From NCBI GenBank assembly GCA_028691435.1, contig JAQUZG010000001.1:18206-66920 (forward strand): 48,715 nt of DNA. The letters run 5' to 3'. Origin of the DNA: Candidatus Iainarchaeum sp. (GTDB lineage Archaea > Iainarchaeota > Iainarchaeia > Iainarchaeales > JAAZKV01). This document shows, piece after piece, positions 41,185 through 48,715 of the stretch. The position numbers and the translations under genes are program-made. Every line of letters begins with the position of its first letter. The first letter of the stretch is position 1. The notes beneath the pieces were generated by a model. The model saw nothing but the letters and a program-made list of their open reading frames with translations. It was not told the DNA's origin and ran no database searches.

Positions 41185-41568
41185 ATGAATAAAATAATAA
41201 AAATAAAAAAATCTGTACTTAATGATTGTTTCTTAGCTTCACAAAATTATTATCCTTTTGAATTTTCGTGTTTACTTTCAGAATCAAATGGAATAATTGA
41301 TGAATTTGTTTTACTTATGCAATATAATTCAAAAAATTCTTCATCAATTAATTTATTCAATAAACCGTTTGATTCTTCAATTATTGGCTCATTTCATTCT
41401 CATCCAAATTCTATTCCTTATCCATCAACAGCCGATAATAAATTTTTTAAAAGATTTAAAGTGAATATAATTTTATCTCTTTTTAAAAACCAACTTAATG
41501 AATTTGATTATTATTTTGAAATTTATGATTCTTTCTCAAAAAAATTAAATTATGAATTAATCGATTAA
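41185..41568 (+). CDS. JAMM/MPN metalloprotease domain protein
   Basis: A 127-residue stand-alone JAB1/MPN domain. E26 (YPFEFSCLL), H71, H73 and D84 (GSFHSHPNSIPYPSTAD) complete the JAMM zinc signature. In haloarchaea such proteins cleave ubiquitin-like SAMP conjugates, and others act in cysteine or siderophore sulfur transfer. The ORF track starts 27 codons upstream inside the previous gene; a CTATAAACT box about 25 bases before the ATG at 41185 supports a leaderless start here. A palindrome TTAATCGATTAA contains the stop codon. Confidence 0.82.
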   Translation: MNKIIKIKKSVLNDCFLASQNYYPFEFSCLLSESNGIIDEFVLLMQYNSKNSSSINLFNKPFDSSIIGSFHSHPNSIPYPSTADNKFFKRFKVNIILSLFKNQLNEFDYYFEIYDSFSKKLNYELID

Positions 41569-41658
41569 ATAATTTTTTTAATTATTAATTGATTTATTAA
41601 TTTTATTAATTTTTTTATCAAAAAGTAATATTAAAAAGTATAAAGTCATTATTTTATC

Positions 41659-42096
41659 ATGAGTTTTAGTATTAGTAATACTTTTGGTCAAATTTCAATT
41701 GATTTGATAATGACTTGTTTATTTGTAATTGTTTTATCATCATCATTTTTTTTTATTTCTTCAAATTTTAAAGAAAATCAAGAAGAAATAGCACTTAGAA
41801 ATCAGTTAAAATTAATTTCATCTGACTTAGCTGATTTTATTATTGTTTCAAAAACATTTGATTCAACTGAATTTTTTGCGGTTGATTTAGAAAAAAAAAT
41901 TGACTTGGTAACTTATGGTGGCAAAAAATATTTGCCAACTGTTACTATTTCAAATGATGAATTAACAGCGTCTCTTAATTTAACAATTAATGGTGCCCCA
42001 GTAGGGATTTCTGAAAAATCATATTTTGGAAATGATTTAACAAAAATTAAAATTGAAACCGTTAATAATCTGTTAAAAATTAGTGAGAAACAATGA
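41659..42096 (+). CDS. Pilin-like protein, divergent class III signal peptide
   Basis: A 145-residue protein with FGQISIDLIMTCLFVIVLSSSFFFISS, a class III-like site (G-Q-I-S-I-D). The head is about 110 residues, no cysteines. First gene of a four-gene operon of small single-helix proteins with overlapping ends. The D in place of E after the site is unusual for pilins, so it may be a pseudopilin. Confidence 0.7.
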   Translation: MSFSISNTFGQISIDLIMTCLFVIVLSSSFFFISSNFKENQEEIALRNQLKLISSDLADFIIVSKTFDSTEFFAVDLEKKIDLVTYGGKKYLPTVTISNDELTASLNLTINGAPVGISEKSYFGNDLTKIKIETVNNLLKISEKQ

Positions 42097-42584
42097 ATAA
42101 AAAAGGACAAATATTTTCAATTGATTTTATCATTTCAATGATTGTTGTTATTTTTATGATTGGTCTTGTTTTTTATATTGCAAATTTAAATTCTTTTTCT
42201 CAAAATGAAAAAATAAATAAAGATTTGTTTTATTCACGAACTGAATCATCATTAATACTTTTAGTAAATAGTCCAAAATATGGTTGTTATATTGGAGATA
42301 AGTTATTACCATTTTCAATAAATTCTTCAAAATTAACTACATCTATACAATCTACTGATCTTTCTAAACATTTAGGTCTTAGTGATTATGATTTTAAAAT
42401 TGTTTATGCTAAGTCAGACCAAAATATTATTGTTGGAACAGCAGGTTATGATTTATCATCTTCTAAATCTAAAATAATTCTTGATTTAAATGTAGTTTTG
42501 TGTGATGGGGTAATTTTAAATTCAATTGATTCATATTCTAATTTAAAATATACTCAAATATATCTTGGAGTAATTGATAAATAG
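42093..42584 (+). CDS. Pseudopilin-like protein, 163 residues
   Basis: NKKGQIFSIDFIISMIVVIFMIGLVFYIANLN follows the class III pattern with F-S-I-D in place of S-I-E. ATG overlaps the previous stop (ATGA). The head has two cysteines (GCYIGD, LCDG). Coupled to the neighbours on both sides. The S-I-D variant is shared by the first two genes of this operon. Confidence 0.7.
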   Translation: MNKKGQIFSIDFIISMIVVIFMIGLVFYIANLNSFSQNEKINKDLFYSRTESSLILLVNSPKYGCYIGDKLLPFSINSSKLTTSIQSTDLSKHLGLSDYDFKIVYAKSDQNIIVGTAGYDLSSSKSKIILDLNVVLCDGVILNSIDSYSNLKYTQIYLGVIDK

Positions 42585-42596
42585 TTTGGTGAAATT

Positions 42597-42893
42597 ATGA
42601 GTAAAGGGTTTATTTTTTCAGCAGAGTCACTTTTTGCGTTAATTGTTTTAGCCACTGCATTTTTAGTAATTTTTGTTTATCTGCCAAAAACTGATGTTAC
42701 TATTGAAAACATATTATTAATCAAACTTGAAAATACTCGTGCGATGAAAATTTATTCAAATAATATTTCTTCAATAGTTAATAATAGTAAAGATAAATTT
42801 TGTAATACTTATGATTTAAATATTTGTGATAATTCATTACCGCCTAATTGTGGCATTGAATCAAAAACAATTTGTCAAGAGGGATTTAAATGA
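42597..42893 (+). CDS. Pseudopilin-like protein, 98 residues, five cysteines
   Basis: SKGFIFSAESLFALIVLATAFLVIFVYL is a basic leader and helix with F-S-A-E, a degenerate class III site. The short head has cysteines in KFCNTYDLNICDN and PPNCGIESKTICQ (four; a disulfide-stabilised head is likely). GGTGA precedes ATG. The end overlaps the next ATG by 4 bases. Confidence 0.7.
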   Translation: MSKGFIFSAESLFALIVLATAFLVIFVYLPKTDVTIENILLIKLENTRAMKIYSNNISSIVNNSKDKFCNTYDLNICDNSLPPNCGIESKTICQEGFK

Positions 42894-43180
42894 ATAAAAA
42901 AGGATTTGCTTTAATTTTTGTTTCAATGTGCATTTTCTTAATTGCAATAATTTTTTTATCAAATTCATCTTATATTGAAAAAAAAGATTCATTAAATTAT
43001 TTATTGATTGAAAATAGAGTTTCGCTAGCAAATTCACAAAAAAATGCTTTAGATGGATTTACTACAAATAATTTAGAAGTTAATAATTGTGAATTAAATG
43101 CTTCATCAAAATTAGAATGTGATAAAGAGATAAAGCAAAATAATGAAACTATTTTCAAATTAAACATTGTAACTAAATAA
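42890..43180 (+). CDS. Single-helix membrane protein at the end of the pseudopilin operon
   Basis: A 96-residue protein. NKKGFALIFVSMCIFLIAIIFLSNS resembles the leaders of its neighbours but lacks the acidic residue at +5, so peptidase cleavage is doubtful. The rest is polar, with two cysteines (NNCELNASSKLECD). It overlaps the convergent Pelota gene by 8 bases. Confidence 0.6.
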   Translation: MNKKGFALIFVSMCIFLIAIIFLSNSSYIEKKDSLNYLLIENRVSLANSQKNALDGFTTNNLEVNNCELNASSKLECDKEIKQNNETIFKLNIVTK

Positions 43181-44210
43181 TTTCTTCTTTTTTATATCTA
43201 AGTATTCCAACAACTCCTCCAAAATTAAATATTATTTGTTCTTTTGGATTTTTTGTTGTTATAATATGAGTTTCTGTTTTAAATTTTTCACCATCATTCA
43301 TTATTTCTTCGCATTTTTCTCTATTTTCCATAAAATATTTTTCACTAATCAATAATTTTGAAATTAACCCATTTTCTAAATCTTCTTTTATTATTTTAAT
43401 CCCATAACTTCCTTTATTTTTTGCTAAATTTGTTAAAAATTCTTCAATTAATTCACTTTCTTTTGAAAGAGTTAAATCTTTTTCTATTTTTGAAAATTTT
43501 CCTGTACTAATTAATTCAGTGAATCCAGTTTCTCCAATAGAATTTGTTGTTTCAACAATTATTTTTCTATTTTTATTCTTATTAATTAAAAATTCTGCTA
43601 AATTTTCTTTAGTAAACCCTGGGCCAGCAATTAACAGTTTTTCAGGTTTAAGTTGTTCAATTTTTTGATTTATTTCTTCAAAATAATTGTCACTTTCAGT
43701 AGCATATTGTTTTCCTGATTTTTTTGAAAGTATTTTAGCTTTTTTATTTATTGAAAATTGATTTATAAAAGCAATTTCGCAAAATTCATCATCAAGTAAA
43801 ATCACAGCTAATTTTGAAGACATACTATCATTTTCAGCTTTTTTTAATCGTTCTATTTGCCAGTTTTTTATTTGATTTTTTTTAATTTCTACTTTTTCAC
43901 CAACTTTTATGTCAAGTGATTGGTGTGCTTTTTCTTCAACAAATTCTTTAGGGTGTCCAGAAATTATTATTCCACTAACTTTTAAATTTTCACTAAATTC
44001 TTGAAAATTAATTTCCTCAATTTTAATTTCTACAAATATTGTTTGTCTTATTGTTTTTTCTCCTTCTTTACTTGGCTTAATTTTTCTATCTGTTTTTCCA
44101 CTAATCACGTCGCCTTTTTCAATAATTTTTTCAAGGTGCCAAAGATCATCTAAATTTTCAGTGTAAACTGTAATTTTGCCAAATTTTTTGTTAATTTCAA
44201 TAATTTTCAT
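43173..44210 (-). CDS. pelA: Pelota (Dom34), ribosome rescue factor
   Basis: A 345-residue aPelota. The N-terminal Sm-like domain is clear (DDLWHLEKIIEKGDVISGKTDRKIK, IRQTIFVEIKIEEINFQEFSENLKVSGIIISGHPKE), followed by the eRF1-like central domain (LLDDEFCEIAFINQFS...LLIAGPGFTKENLAEFL) and C-terminal domain (GILRY). It releases stalled ribosomes with aEF1A/Hbs1-like partner and ABCE1, whose gene lies directly upstream on the same strand. Central-domain GGQ is absent, as expected for Pelota. Probably leaderless. Confidence 0.95.
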   Translation of the reverse strand: MKIIEINKKFGKITVYTENLDDLWHLEKIIEKGDVISGKTDRKIKPSKEGEKTIRQTIFVEIKIEEINFQEFSENLKVSGIIISGHPKEFVEEKAHQSLDIKVGEKVEIKKNQIKNWQIERLKKAENDSMSSKLAVILLDDEFCEIAFINQFSINKKAKILSKKSGKQYATESDNYFEEINQKIEQLKPEKLLIAGPGFTKENLAEFLINKNKNRKIIVETTNSIGETGFTELISTGKFSKIEKDLTLSKESELIEEFLTNLAKNKGSYGIKIIKEDLENGLISKLLISEKYFMENREKCEEIMNDGEKFKTETHIITTKNPKEQIIFNFGGVVGILRYKKEEII

Positions 44211-44339
44211 ATTGATTTGATGAATAGAAATTTAATTAAATAGATTTTTTTGTTATAATTATGGTTGATTAAAAGCCATAAATAAAAACTGTCCTAAAAT
44301 AAGTGTTAATTTGTTTTTCTTCTCAAAAAGATTGGCAAA

Positions 44340-46088
44340 TTATTCATAATATTTTCCACTTTCTTTTTGTTCTCTATCAAGCACAGAATCAAATTTATTT
44401 ATTCTTGGTCTTTTTGTATCTTTATCTCGTCTAACTGTAATGTCTAAATATTTAAGTAATGTATTCATTCCTTTTTGAACATGGTATGGCCCTTCTGCTT
44501 CACCATTTATTCCACTTTCTCCATTAAACACCATTATCTTATCACTTAAATAATCAATAAATGTTAAATCGTGATCAATGATTAATGCGGAGCACTCATT
44601 TGCCGAAATATGATTTCTAATTAACTTTCCAACAGCAAGTCTTTGTTCTACATCAAGATATGCACTTGGTTCATCAAGTAAATAAACATCTGCTTTTTTA
44701 CTTAAACAAAGTGCAATTGATACTCTTTGAAGTTCTCCACCTGACAAGGTCTTAGCTTCCTTTTCAATAAGTGATTCAATTTCAAGAGGTTTAAGTAAAA
44801 GATTTTTAATATCACTAATTTTTACATCCCCAAATAATTCTCCAACTGTTTTATTTCCATCATAAGAAATATATTGTGGCTTATATGAAATTTTTACTCT
44901 TTGATCTAATTCAGTATTATCTGGTTTTATTTCACCAGCAAGTATTTTCATAAAACTAGTTTTTCCAATTCCATTTGGTCCAACAATTCCAATTACTTCA
45001 TTCTCTTTTATTTTTTGTGCCCCAACACTAAATTCAAAATTTCCAAGTTTCTTTTTTATATCTGGCCAAGAAATAATTATTTTTGCTTCGCCTTGGTCTT
45101 CAAGTTTTGTTCCAGCATAAAAATCAATTTTATAATCTCTAAATCTAAAGTTTTCTTCTCTTGAAAATCCTTCAAGATAATCATTTATTCCTTCTCTTGT
45201 AGTTTTAATTTGAGAAACAAAACCATAAACTTTTGGTTTTCCATACATTAAGTGAACAAAATCACTTAAATAATCAAGTAAAATTAAATCATGTTCAACA
45301 ACAATTACTGATTTATTTTCTGCAATTTTTCTAATAAATCTTGCAACTCTAAGTCTTTCTTTTATATCTAAAAATGATGTTGGTTCATCAAAAAAATAAA
45401 GATCTGCTTTTTTAAGTCCAGTTGCTGCAATGGCTAGTTTTTGAAATTCGCCGCCTGATAAATTTGAAACATCTCTATCAAGTATTTTTTCAATATTAAG
45501 TTCTTTTGCAATTTCATCTAATTTATTATTTTGATCAATTTTTTTTAATATTTCTCTAACAGTTCCATTAATTTTTATTCCTTCAATATGTTGGGGTTTG
45601 ATTGCTACTTTTAATTTATTATCATACAAATCTAAAAAATATTTTTGAGCTTCTTTTCCTTTATAATATTCAATTACTTTTTCTTTTGTTCCTTTATCTA
45701 AATCAAAATTTGGGGTTATTTGGTCAGATAAAATCTTTATAATTGTGGTTTTTCCAATTCCATTTCTTCCAACTAACCCAATTGTACTATTTTTTTTAGG
45801 AGTTGGTAAACCAAATAATCTAAATGAATTTTTACCAAATGAATGAACTGGGTCTTCAAGTTTTAATGCAACATTAACAATATTTATTGCCTCAAAAGGA
45901 CATCTATTTTGACAAATTTCACACCCAATACATAATTCTTCACTAATGTTTGGTTTTTGTCCTTTCTCAAAAGTAATACATTCTTTTCCATTTCGATTTA
46001 CTGGACAAGATTTTGCACACAAGTAATTTCCACATTTTTCAAAATTACAATTTTCATAATCAATTACTGCAATTCTTTTTCTTTCCAT
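44340..46088 (-). CDS. ABCE1/Rli1 ribosome recycling ATPase
   Basis: A 582-residue ABCE1. Two [4Fe-4S] clusters (CNFEKCGNYLCAKSCP, CIGCEICQNRCPFEAI) are at the N-terminus. ABC1 has GLVGRNGIGKTT and LSGGEFQ; ABC2 has GIVGPNGIGKTS and LSGGELQ, with DEPTSFLD and DEPSAYLD Walker B motifs. The hinge R-rich end (VRRDKDTKRPRINK) is present. It splits 70S ribosomes after termination or rescue. Adjacent to Pelota, its partner in rescue, which is sensible but not universal gene order. Confidence 0.97.
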   Translation of the reverse strand: MERKRIAVIDYENCNFEKCGNYLCAKSCPVNRNGKECITFEKGQKPNISEELCIGCEICQNRCPFEAINIVNVALKLEDPVHSFGKNSFRLFGLPTPKKNSTIGLVGRNGIGKTTIIKILSDQITPNFDLDKGTKEKVIEYYKGKEAQKYFLDLYDNKLKVAIKPQHIEGIKINGTVREILKKIDQNNKLDEIAKELNIEKILDRDVSNLSGGEFQKLAIAATGLKKADLYFFDEPTSFLDIKERLRVARFIRKIAENKSVIVVEHDLILLDYLSDFVHLMYGKPKVYGFVSQIKTTREGINDYLEGFSREENFRFRDYKIDFYAGTKLEDQGEAKIIISWPDIKKKLGNFEFSVGAQKIKENEVIGIVGPNGIGKTSFMKILAGEIKPDNTELDQRVKISYKPQYISYDGNKTVGELFGDVKISDIKNLLLKPLEIESLIEKEAKTLSGGELQRVSIALCLSKKADVYLLDEPSAYLDVEQRLAVGKLIRNHISANECSALIIDHDLTFIDYLSDKIMVFNGESGINGEAEGPYHVQKGMNTLLKYLDITVRRDKDTKRPRINKFDSVLDREQKESGKYYE

Positions 46089-46173
46089 AAAAAAACCTTA
46101 TTTAGAAACAATTTTAAAATAGCCTTTTTATAACTCTGTTTTAAAATTAATTAATCTAATTTTATATTTTTAT

Positions 46174-47778
46174 TTATTTTAATTCTTTAGAAACAAAATA
46201 ATTATCATCTTTATAATTAAATTTTTTCTTATAATATTCTCTCACTCCAATTCCAGAAATTATTATCATTTTTTTCATGTCATATTTTTCTTTAGCAATT
46301 TTTTCAGCTTCATTAATTAATAATTGTCCATAACCTTTATGCTGTTCACTTGCTTCTTCTTTTTCACTACCCACACTAATTCCTTTTCCATAAACATGTA
46401 ATTCTCTAATTAATGCAGTTCTATTAGTAATTTCTTTTAAAAATGGGTTTGATGGTATTCTAAGTCTGGTAAAACCAAATAAATTTTTTTTATTTTCAAA
46501 TGAAATAAAATATTCTTCACCATCACTAGCATCATATTTTAATATTTTTAATTTTGGTTTAGTATCTTTAAGGTTTGCTATTTTTTTATTTTCATTTAAT
46601 TCTCTTTTACTTAATCCAATTTCTCTACATCTAATACAATTACATTTTGTTCCATCTTTAATCATTTGTTTTTCAATTAATTGTCTTAAATTTGTTTTTT
46701 TAATTCCTGCACTTATTACATTACTTGGTATGTCTCTATTTACTCTCATAATTCTAACATATGGTGGAATTTCGCTTTTTATTTTAGATAATAACTTGAT
46801 TGCATAATCTTCATTAATTGGTTCAAATTCTTTTTTCTTCCATTGAGTATATAGTTTTGATCCTTTAATTACAAGACATGGATAAAATTTTACCATGTCT
46901 GGTGAAAAATTAGGGTTATTAAAAACTGCTCTAAAATTTTTTAAATCACTCTTAAAATTACTTCCTGGTAATCCAGGCATTAAATGATATAAAACTTTAA
47001 ATGAAGAATCTTTTAATTTTTTAGTTGCATCAATTACATCTTTAACTTTGTGGCCTCTATTAATTTTTTTGTAAATTGAATCTGAAATATTTTGTACTCC
47101 AAGTTCTACTCTTGTTCCACCTAAATAAAGCATTCTTTCGATATCTTTTTCATTACAAATATCTGGTCTAGTTTCAAATGTAATTCCAACGACTCTTCTT
47201 TTTGATAATTCAGCATTTTTTTTAGATAATTCAAAATTTTTAGCTATTTTTTCATTACAAGCATCAATACTTTTTTTTACAATTTCTTCTTGTTTATCAT
47301 AATCAAGTGCAGTAAATGAACTTCCTTGAAAAATTAATTCTATTTTATTAGCATTATTTCCTGTAGCATCAAGTTGATTAATTCTATTTTTTACAATTTC
47401 AAAAGAATCATAATTAAGTCTTTGAGCTCTTAATGTGGATGGTTCAAAACCAGTATATGATTTAGGTGCAGTTTTATCTTTAAATTGACTTGGACAGTAA
47501 GTACACTTTCCAGGACAATCAAATGGTGGCAACATTATAGCAATAGTTTGTACACCAGACAAACTTCTAGTTGGTTTAATTGATAACAACTTTTTTTCCT
47601 TAATATTTGGTTTTTTTATTTGTGCTAAAATAAATGGTCTAGCTGGAACTTCAGTTAAGTTATATTTTTTAGCATAAAAAAATTGTCTTAAACTTAATTC
47701 ATGTTCTGTATTAATTTCGTTTGAATTAATTTCTTTGATTATACTTTTAGCAAAATTAATTTCATTATCTTTATTCAT
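46174..47778 (-). CDS. elp3: Elongator-like tRNA acetyltransferase Elp3
   Basis: A 534-residue Elp3. A radical SAM domain has the cluster motif CPGKCTYC near residues 92-99 and RPDICNEKDIERM. A GNAT domain at the C-terminus has the acetyl-CoA loop QHKGYGQLL and ends YYKKKFNYK. Elp3 starts cm5U synthesis at U34 of tRNA wobble positions. The cysteine pair CNCIRC in the linker is normal for the family. GTGAG precedes ATG. Confidence 0.96.
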   Translation of the reverse strand: MNKDNEINFAKSIIKEINSNEINTEHELSLRQFFYAKKYNLTEVPARPFILAQIKKPNIKEKKLLSIKPTRSLSGVQTIAIMLPPFDCPGKCTYCPSQFKDKTAPKSYTGFEPSTLRAQRLNYDSFEIVKNRINQLDATGNNANKIELIFQGSSFTALDYDKQEEIVKKSIDACNEKIAKNFELSKKNAELSKRRVVGITFETRPDICNEKDIERMLYLGGTRVELGVQNISDSIYKKINRGHKVKDVIDATKKLKDSSFKVLYHLMPGLPGSNFKSDLKNFRAVFNNPNFSPDMVKFYPCLVIKGSKLYTQWKKKEFEPINEDYAIKLLSKIKSEIPPYVRIMRVNRDIPSNVISAGIKKTNLRQLIEKQMIKDGTKCNCIRCREIGLSKRELNENKKIANLKDTKPKLKILKYDASDGEEYFISFENKKNLFGFTRLRIPSNPFLKEITNRTALIRELHVYGKGISVGSEKEEASEQHKGYGQLLINEAEKIAKEKYDMKKMIIISGIGVREYYKKKFNYKDDNYFVSKELK

Positions 47779-47833
47779 TTATACTCACTATAATTATTTA
47801 TTTTTTTAATTAATAAATTTAAAATTAGTTTAA

Positions 47834-48619
47834 TTAATGCCCAAGAAATCCAACAAGTATAGCATTAAAATAATAATTTAAAGCAACTGAAATTGAATAA
47901 AATGGAAATCCATAATATGGTGAAGTAAATTTACTTATTATTGTTGGTGTTCCAATTAAAGTAGTTGTGAAATCTTTTTTTACATCTAAATAAGAAATTT
48001 CTAAATTAATTTTTTTTTCTCCTTCAACTTTTGGTATAACTTCTAATGAATATATCGTTTTTGAAGATTTTGGAATAGTAATTCTATTTGAAAAATTATT
48101 GGATAGTAAATATTTTGGCGCATCAGTTGTTAAATCAATAATTATTGCCGCATTTGATTTATTAACAAACAATAAATCAAAACTTGTTTTTTCATTAACA
48201 TTACTTTTAGCATAATGATTATTTAAAATTATTTCAAGTAAATTCTTTTCAACTGTAAAGTACACTTTTATTTTTTGATAGTATGTTCCATTAAATTCAA
48301 TTTCTATTTCATATTCTTTTTCAGGAGTATTTTTTTTAGTGTCAATTAAAATTTTAAAATTTTCAAGATCATTAATTTGAGTAATATTAAATCCATCTGT
48401 TTCATTTAAATTTCCTGTAATTTTAACATCATTTATTCTTCCATATGCTTTTGAAAAAATTAATTCCATTGTAGTTCCAGGCATCATTTTTCCAACATTA
48501 ACGCTATCTGTAACATCTTGATATATTGGTTCCACAATTCTTATGGAAAAAACAGTTGAGCACATTACAAGTAAAAAGACTAAACTAATTATTTGTAAAA
48601 TACTATGGTTTTTAAACAT
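47834..48619 (-). CDS. Secreted beta-rich protein, unrecognised
   Basis: A 261-residue exported protein. A signal peptide (SILQIISLVFLLVMCSTVFS) precedes two CARDB/COG1361-like beta-sandwich modules (YQKIKVYFTVEKN, NVNEKTSFDLLFVNKSNAAIIIDL, KKINLEISYLDVKKDF). The C-terminus (SISVALNYYFNAILVGFLGH) is moderately hydrophobic and may be a short anchor. The ORF track began at a TTG three codons upstream; ATG at 48619 is preferred. Related in style to the secreted proteins at 1551 and 27047. Confidence 0.6.
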   Translation of the reverse strand: MFKNHSILQIISLVFLLVMCSTVFSIRIVEPIYQDVTDSVNVGKMMPGTTMELIFSKAYGRINDVKITGNLNETDGFNITQINDLENFKILIDTKKNTPEKEYEIEIEFNGTYYQKIKVYFTVEKNLLEIILNNHYAKSNVNEKTSFDLLFVNKSNAAIIIDLTTDAPKYLLSNNFSNRITIPKSSKTIYSLEVIPKVEGEKKINLEISYLDVKKDFTTTLIGTPTIISKFTSPYYGFPFYSISVALNYYFNAILVGFLGH

Positions 48620-48666
48620 TATAATCAAATACTTTTTTATAGAAAAGGAATAAAAAGGTTATCAAA

Positions 48667-48715
48667 ATGGATAGTGACGAGTCAAGGTTTAGTATGACAA
48701 AAAAACATCATACCA
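48667..48715 (+). CDS. Partial ORF running off the right end
   Basis: ATG at 48667 opens a frame, MDSDESRFSMTKKHHT, that has no stop before the window ends. A CTTTTTTATAG TATA-like box lies 25-35 bases upstream and AAGGTTATC precedes ATG. Only 16 codons are visible, so identity cannot be judged. Confidence 0.35.
   Translation, partial: MDSDESRFSMTKKHHT

Noticed and set aside
3830-44295. Shared TGTCCTAAA near 3830 and 44291
   Set aside because: Only two copies in unrelated intergenic positions, too short to distinguish from chance.
1-48715. CRISPR arrays, insertion sequences, prophage, restriction or toxin-antitoxin systems
   Set aside because: No spaced direct repeats, transposase, integrase, methyltransferase or toxin motifs were found on either strand by reading.

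Overview
This window is a gene-dense, very AT-rich stretch of an archaeal chromosome. The evidence for Archaea is the set of informational genes (eS19, eL39, eL31, aIF6, RadA, RPA, prefoldin alpha, Pelota, ABCE1, Elp3, RNase P Rpp21, SRP54/FtsY and a 7S SRP RNA), a geranylgeranylglyceryl phosphate synthase for ether lipids, class III (archaeal) signal peptides, TATA-box promoters with leaderless starts, and GGTGA or GGAGG ribosome binding sites. Low GC, compact genes and a reduced but coherent gene set suggest a DPANN-type lineage (Woesearchaeota/Pacearchaeota-like). That placement is inference. No CRISPR array, insertion sequence or prophage was seen.

Layout. 1-3400: tRNA-Lys and tRNA-Phe, a 28-residue lysine-rich peptide, a KaiC-like ATPase behind a secreted CARDB-like protein, an HPF-like protein and a second lysine-rich protein. 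3495-3766 (minus): an SRP RNA missed by ORF calling, divergent from a bacterial-type tRNA-guanine transglycosylase. 5027-13792: a deoxynucleotide and DNA block with HD phosphohydrolase, RadA, a tandem ThyX, GlyA, NrdD, a separate glycyl-radical polypeptide, NrdG, a dNMP kinase-like protein and dCMP deaminase. RPA follows. 15209-18270: GGGPS, a GNAT-like protein, a sugar-nucleotide epimerase and a prepilin peptidase. 18281-26014: SRP54, LemA-HtpX, FtsY, prefoldin, MazG-like, aIF6, eL31-eL39-eS19 and Rpp21. Three tRNAs, thymidylate kinase and a secreted transglutaminase follow. 29037-36425: a type IV pilus locus (ATPase, two membrane platform halves, six class III signal-peptide proteins and a second prepilin peptidase). 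36492-41126: a membrane OB-fold protein, a TctA-like permease, GtrA, GT2 and GT-C genes. 41185-43180: a JAMM protease and a four-gene pseudopilin operon. 43173-48619: Pelota and ABCE1 (ribosome rescue and recycling), Elp3 and a secreted protein.

How the parts fit. The deoxynucleotide genes form an almost complete anaerobic route: NrdD, its radical domain and NrdG make dNTPs, dCMP deaminase supplies dUMP, GlyA supplies methylene-folate, ThyX makes dTMP, Tmk phosphorylates it, and HD and MazG proteins may clean the pool. The SRP RNA, SRP54 and FtsY give a complete co-translational targeting core, which would serve the many pilins and secreted proteins here.

The most interesting signals are: (1) NrdD is split so that the glycyl-radical loop is a 49-residue protein with its own ribosome binding site, too short for the ORF track; (2) many transcription units end in hairpins that physically include the stop codon, often followed by a T tract, which is unlike the hairpin-free T-tract terminators usual for Archaea; (3) a ThyX with two ThyX halves that have kept complementary motifs; (4) two pilin genes that share an identical 50-bp segment encoding the N-terminal assembly helix.
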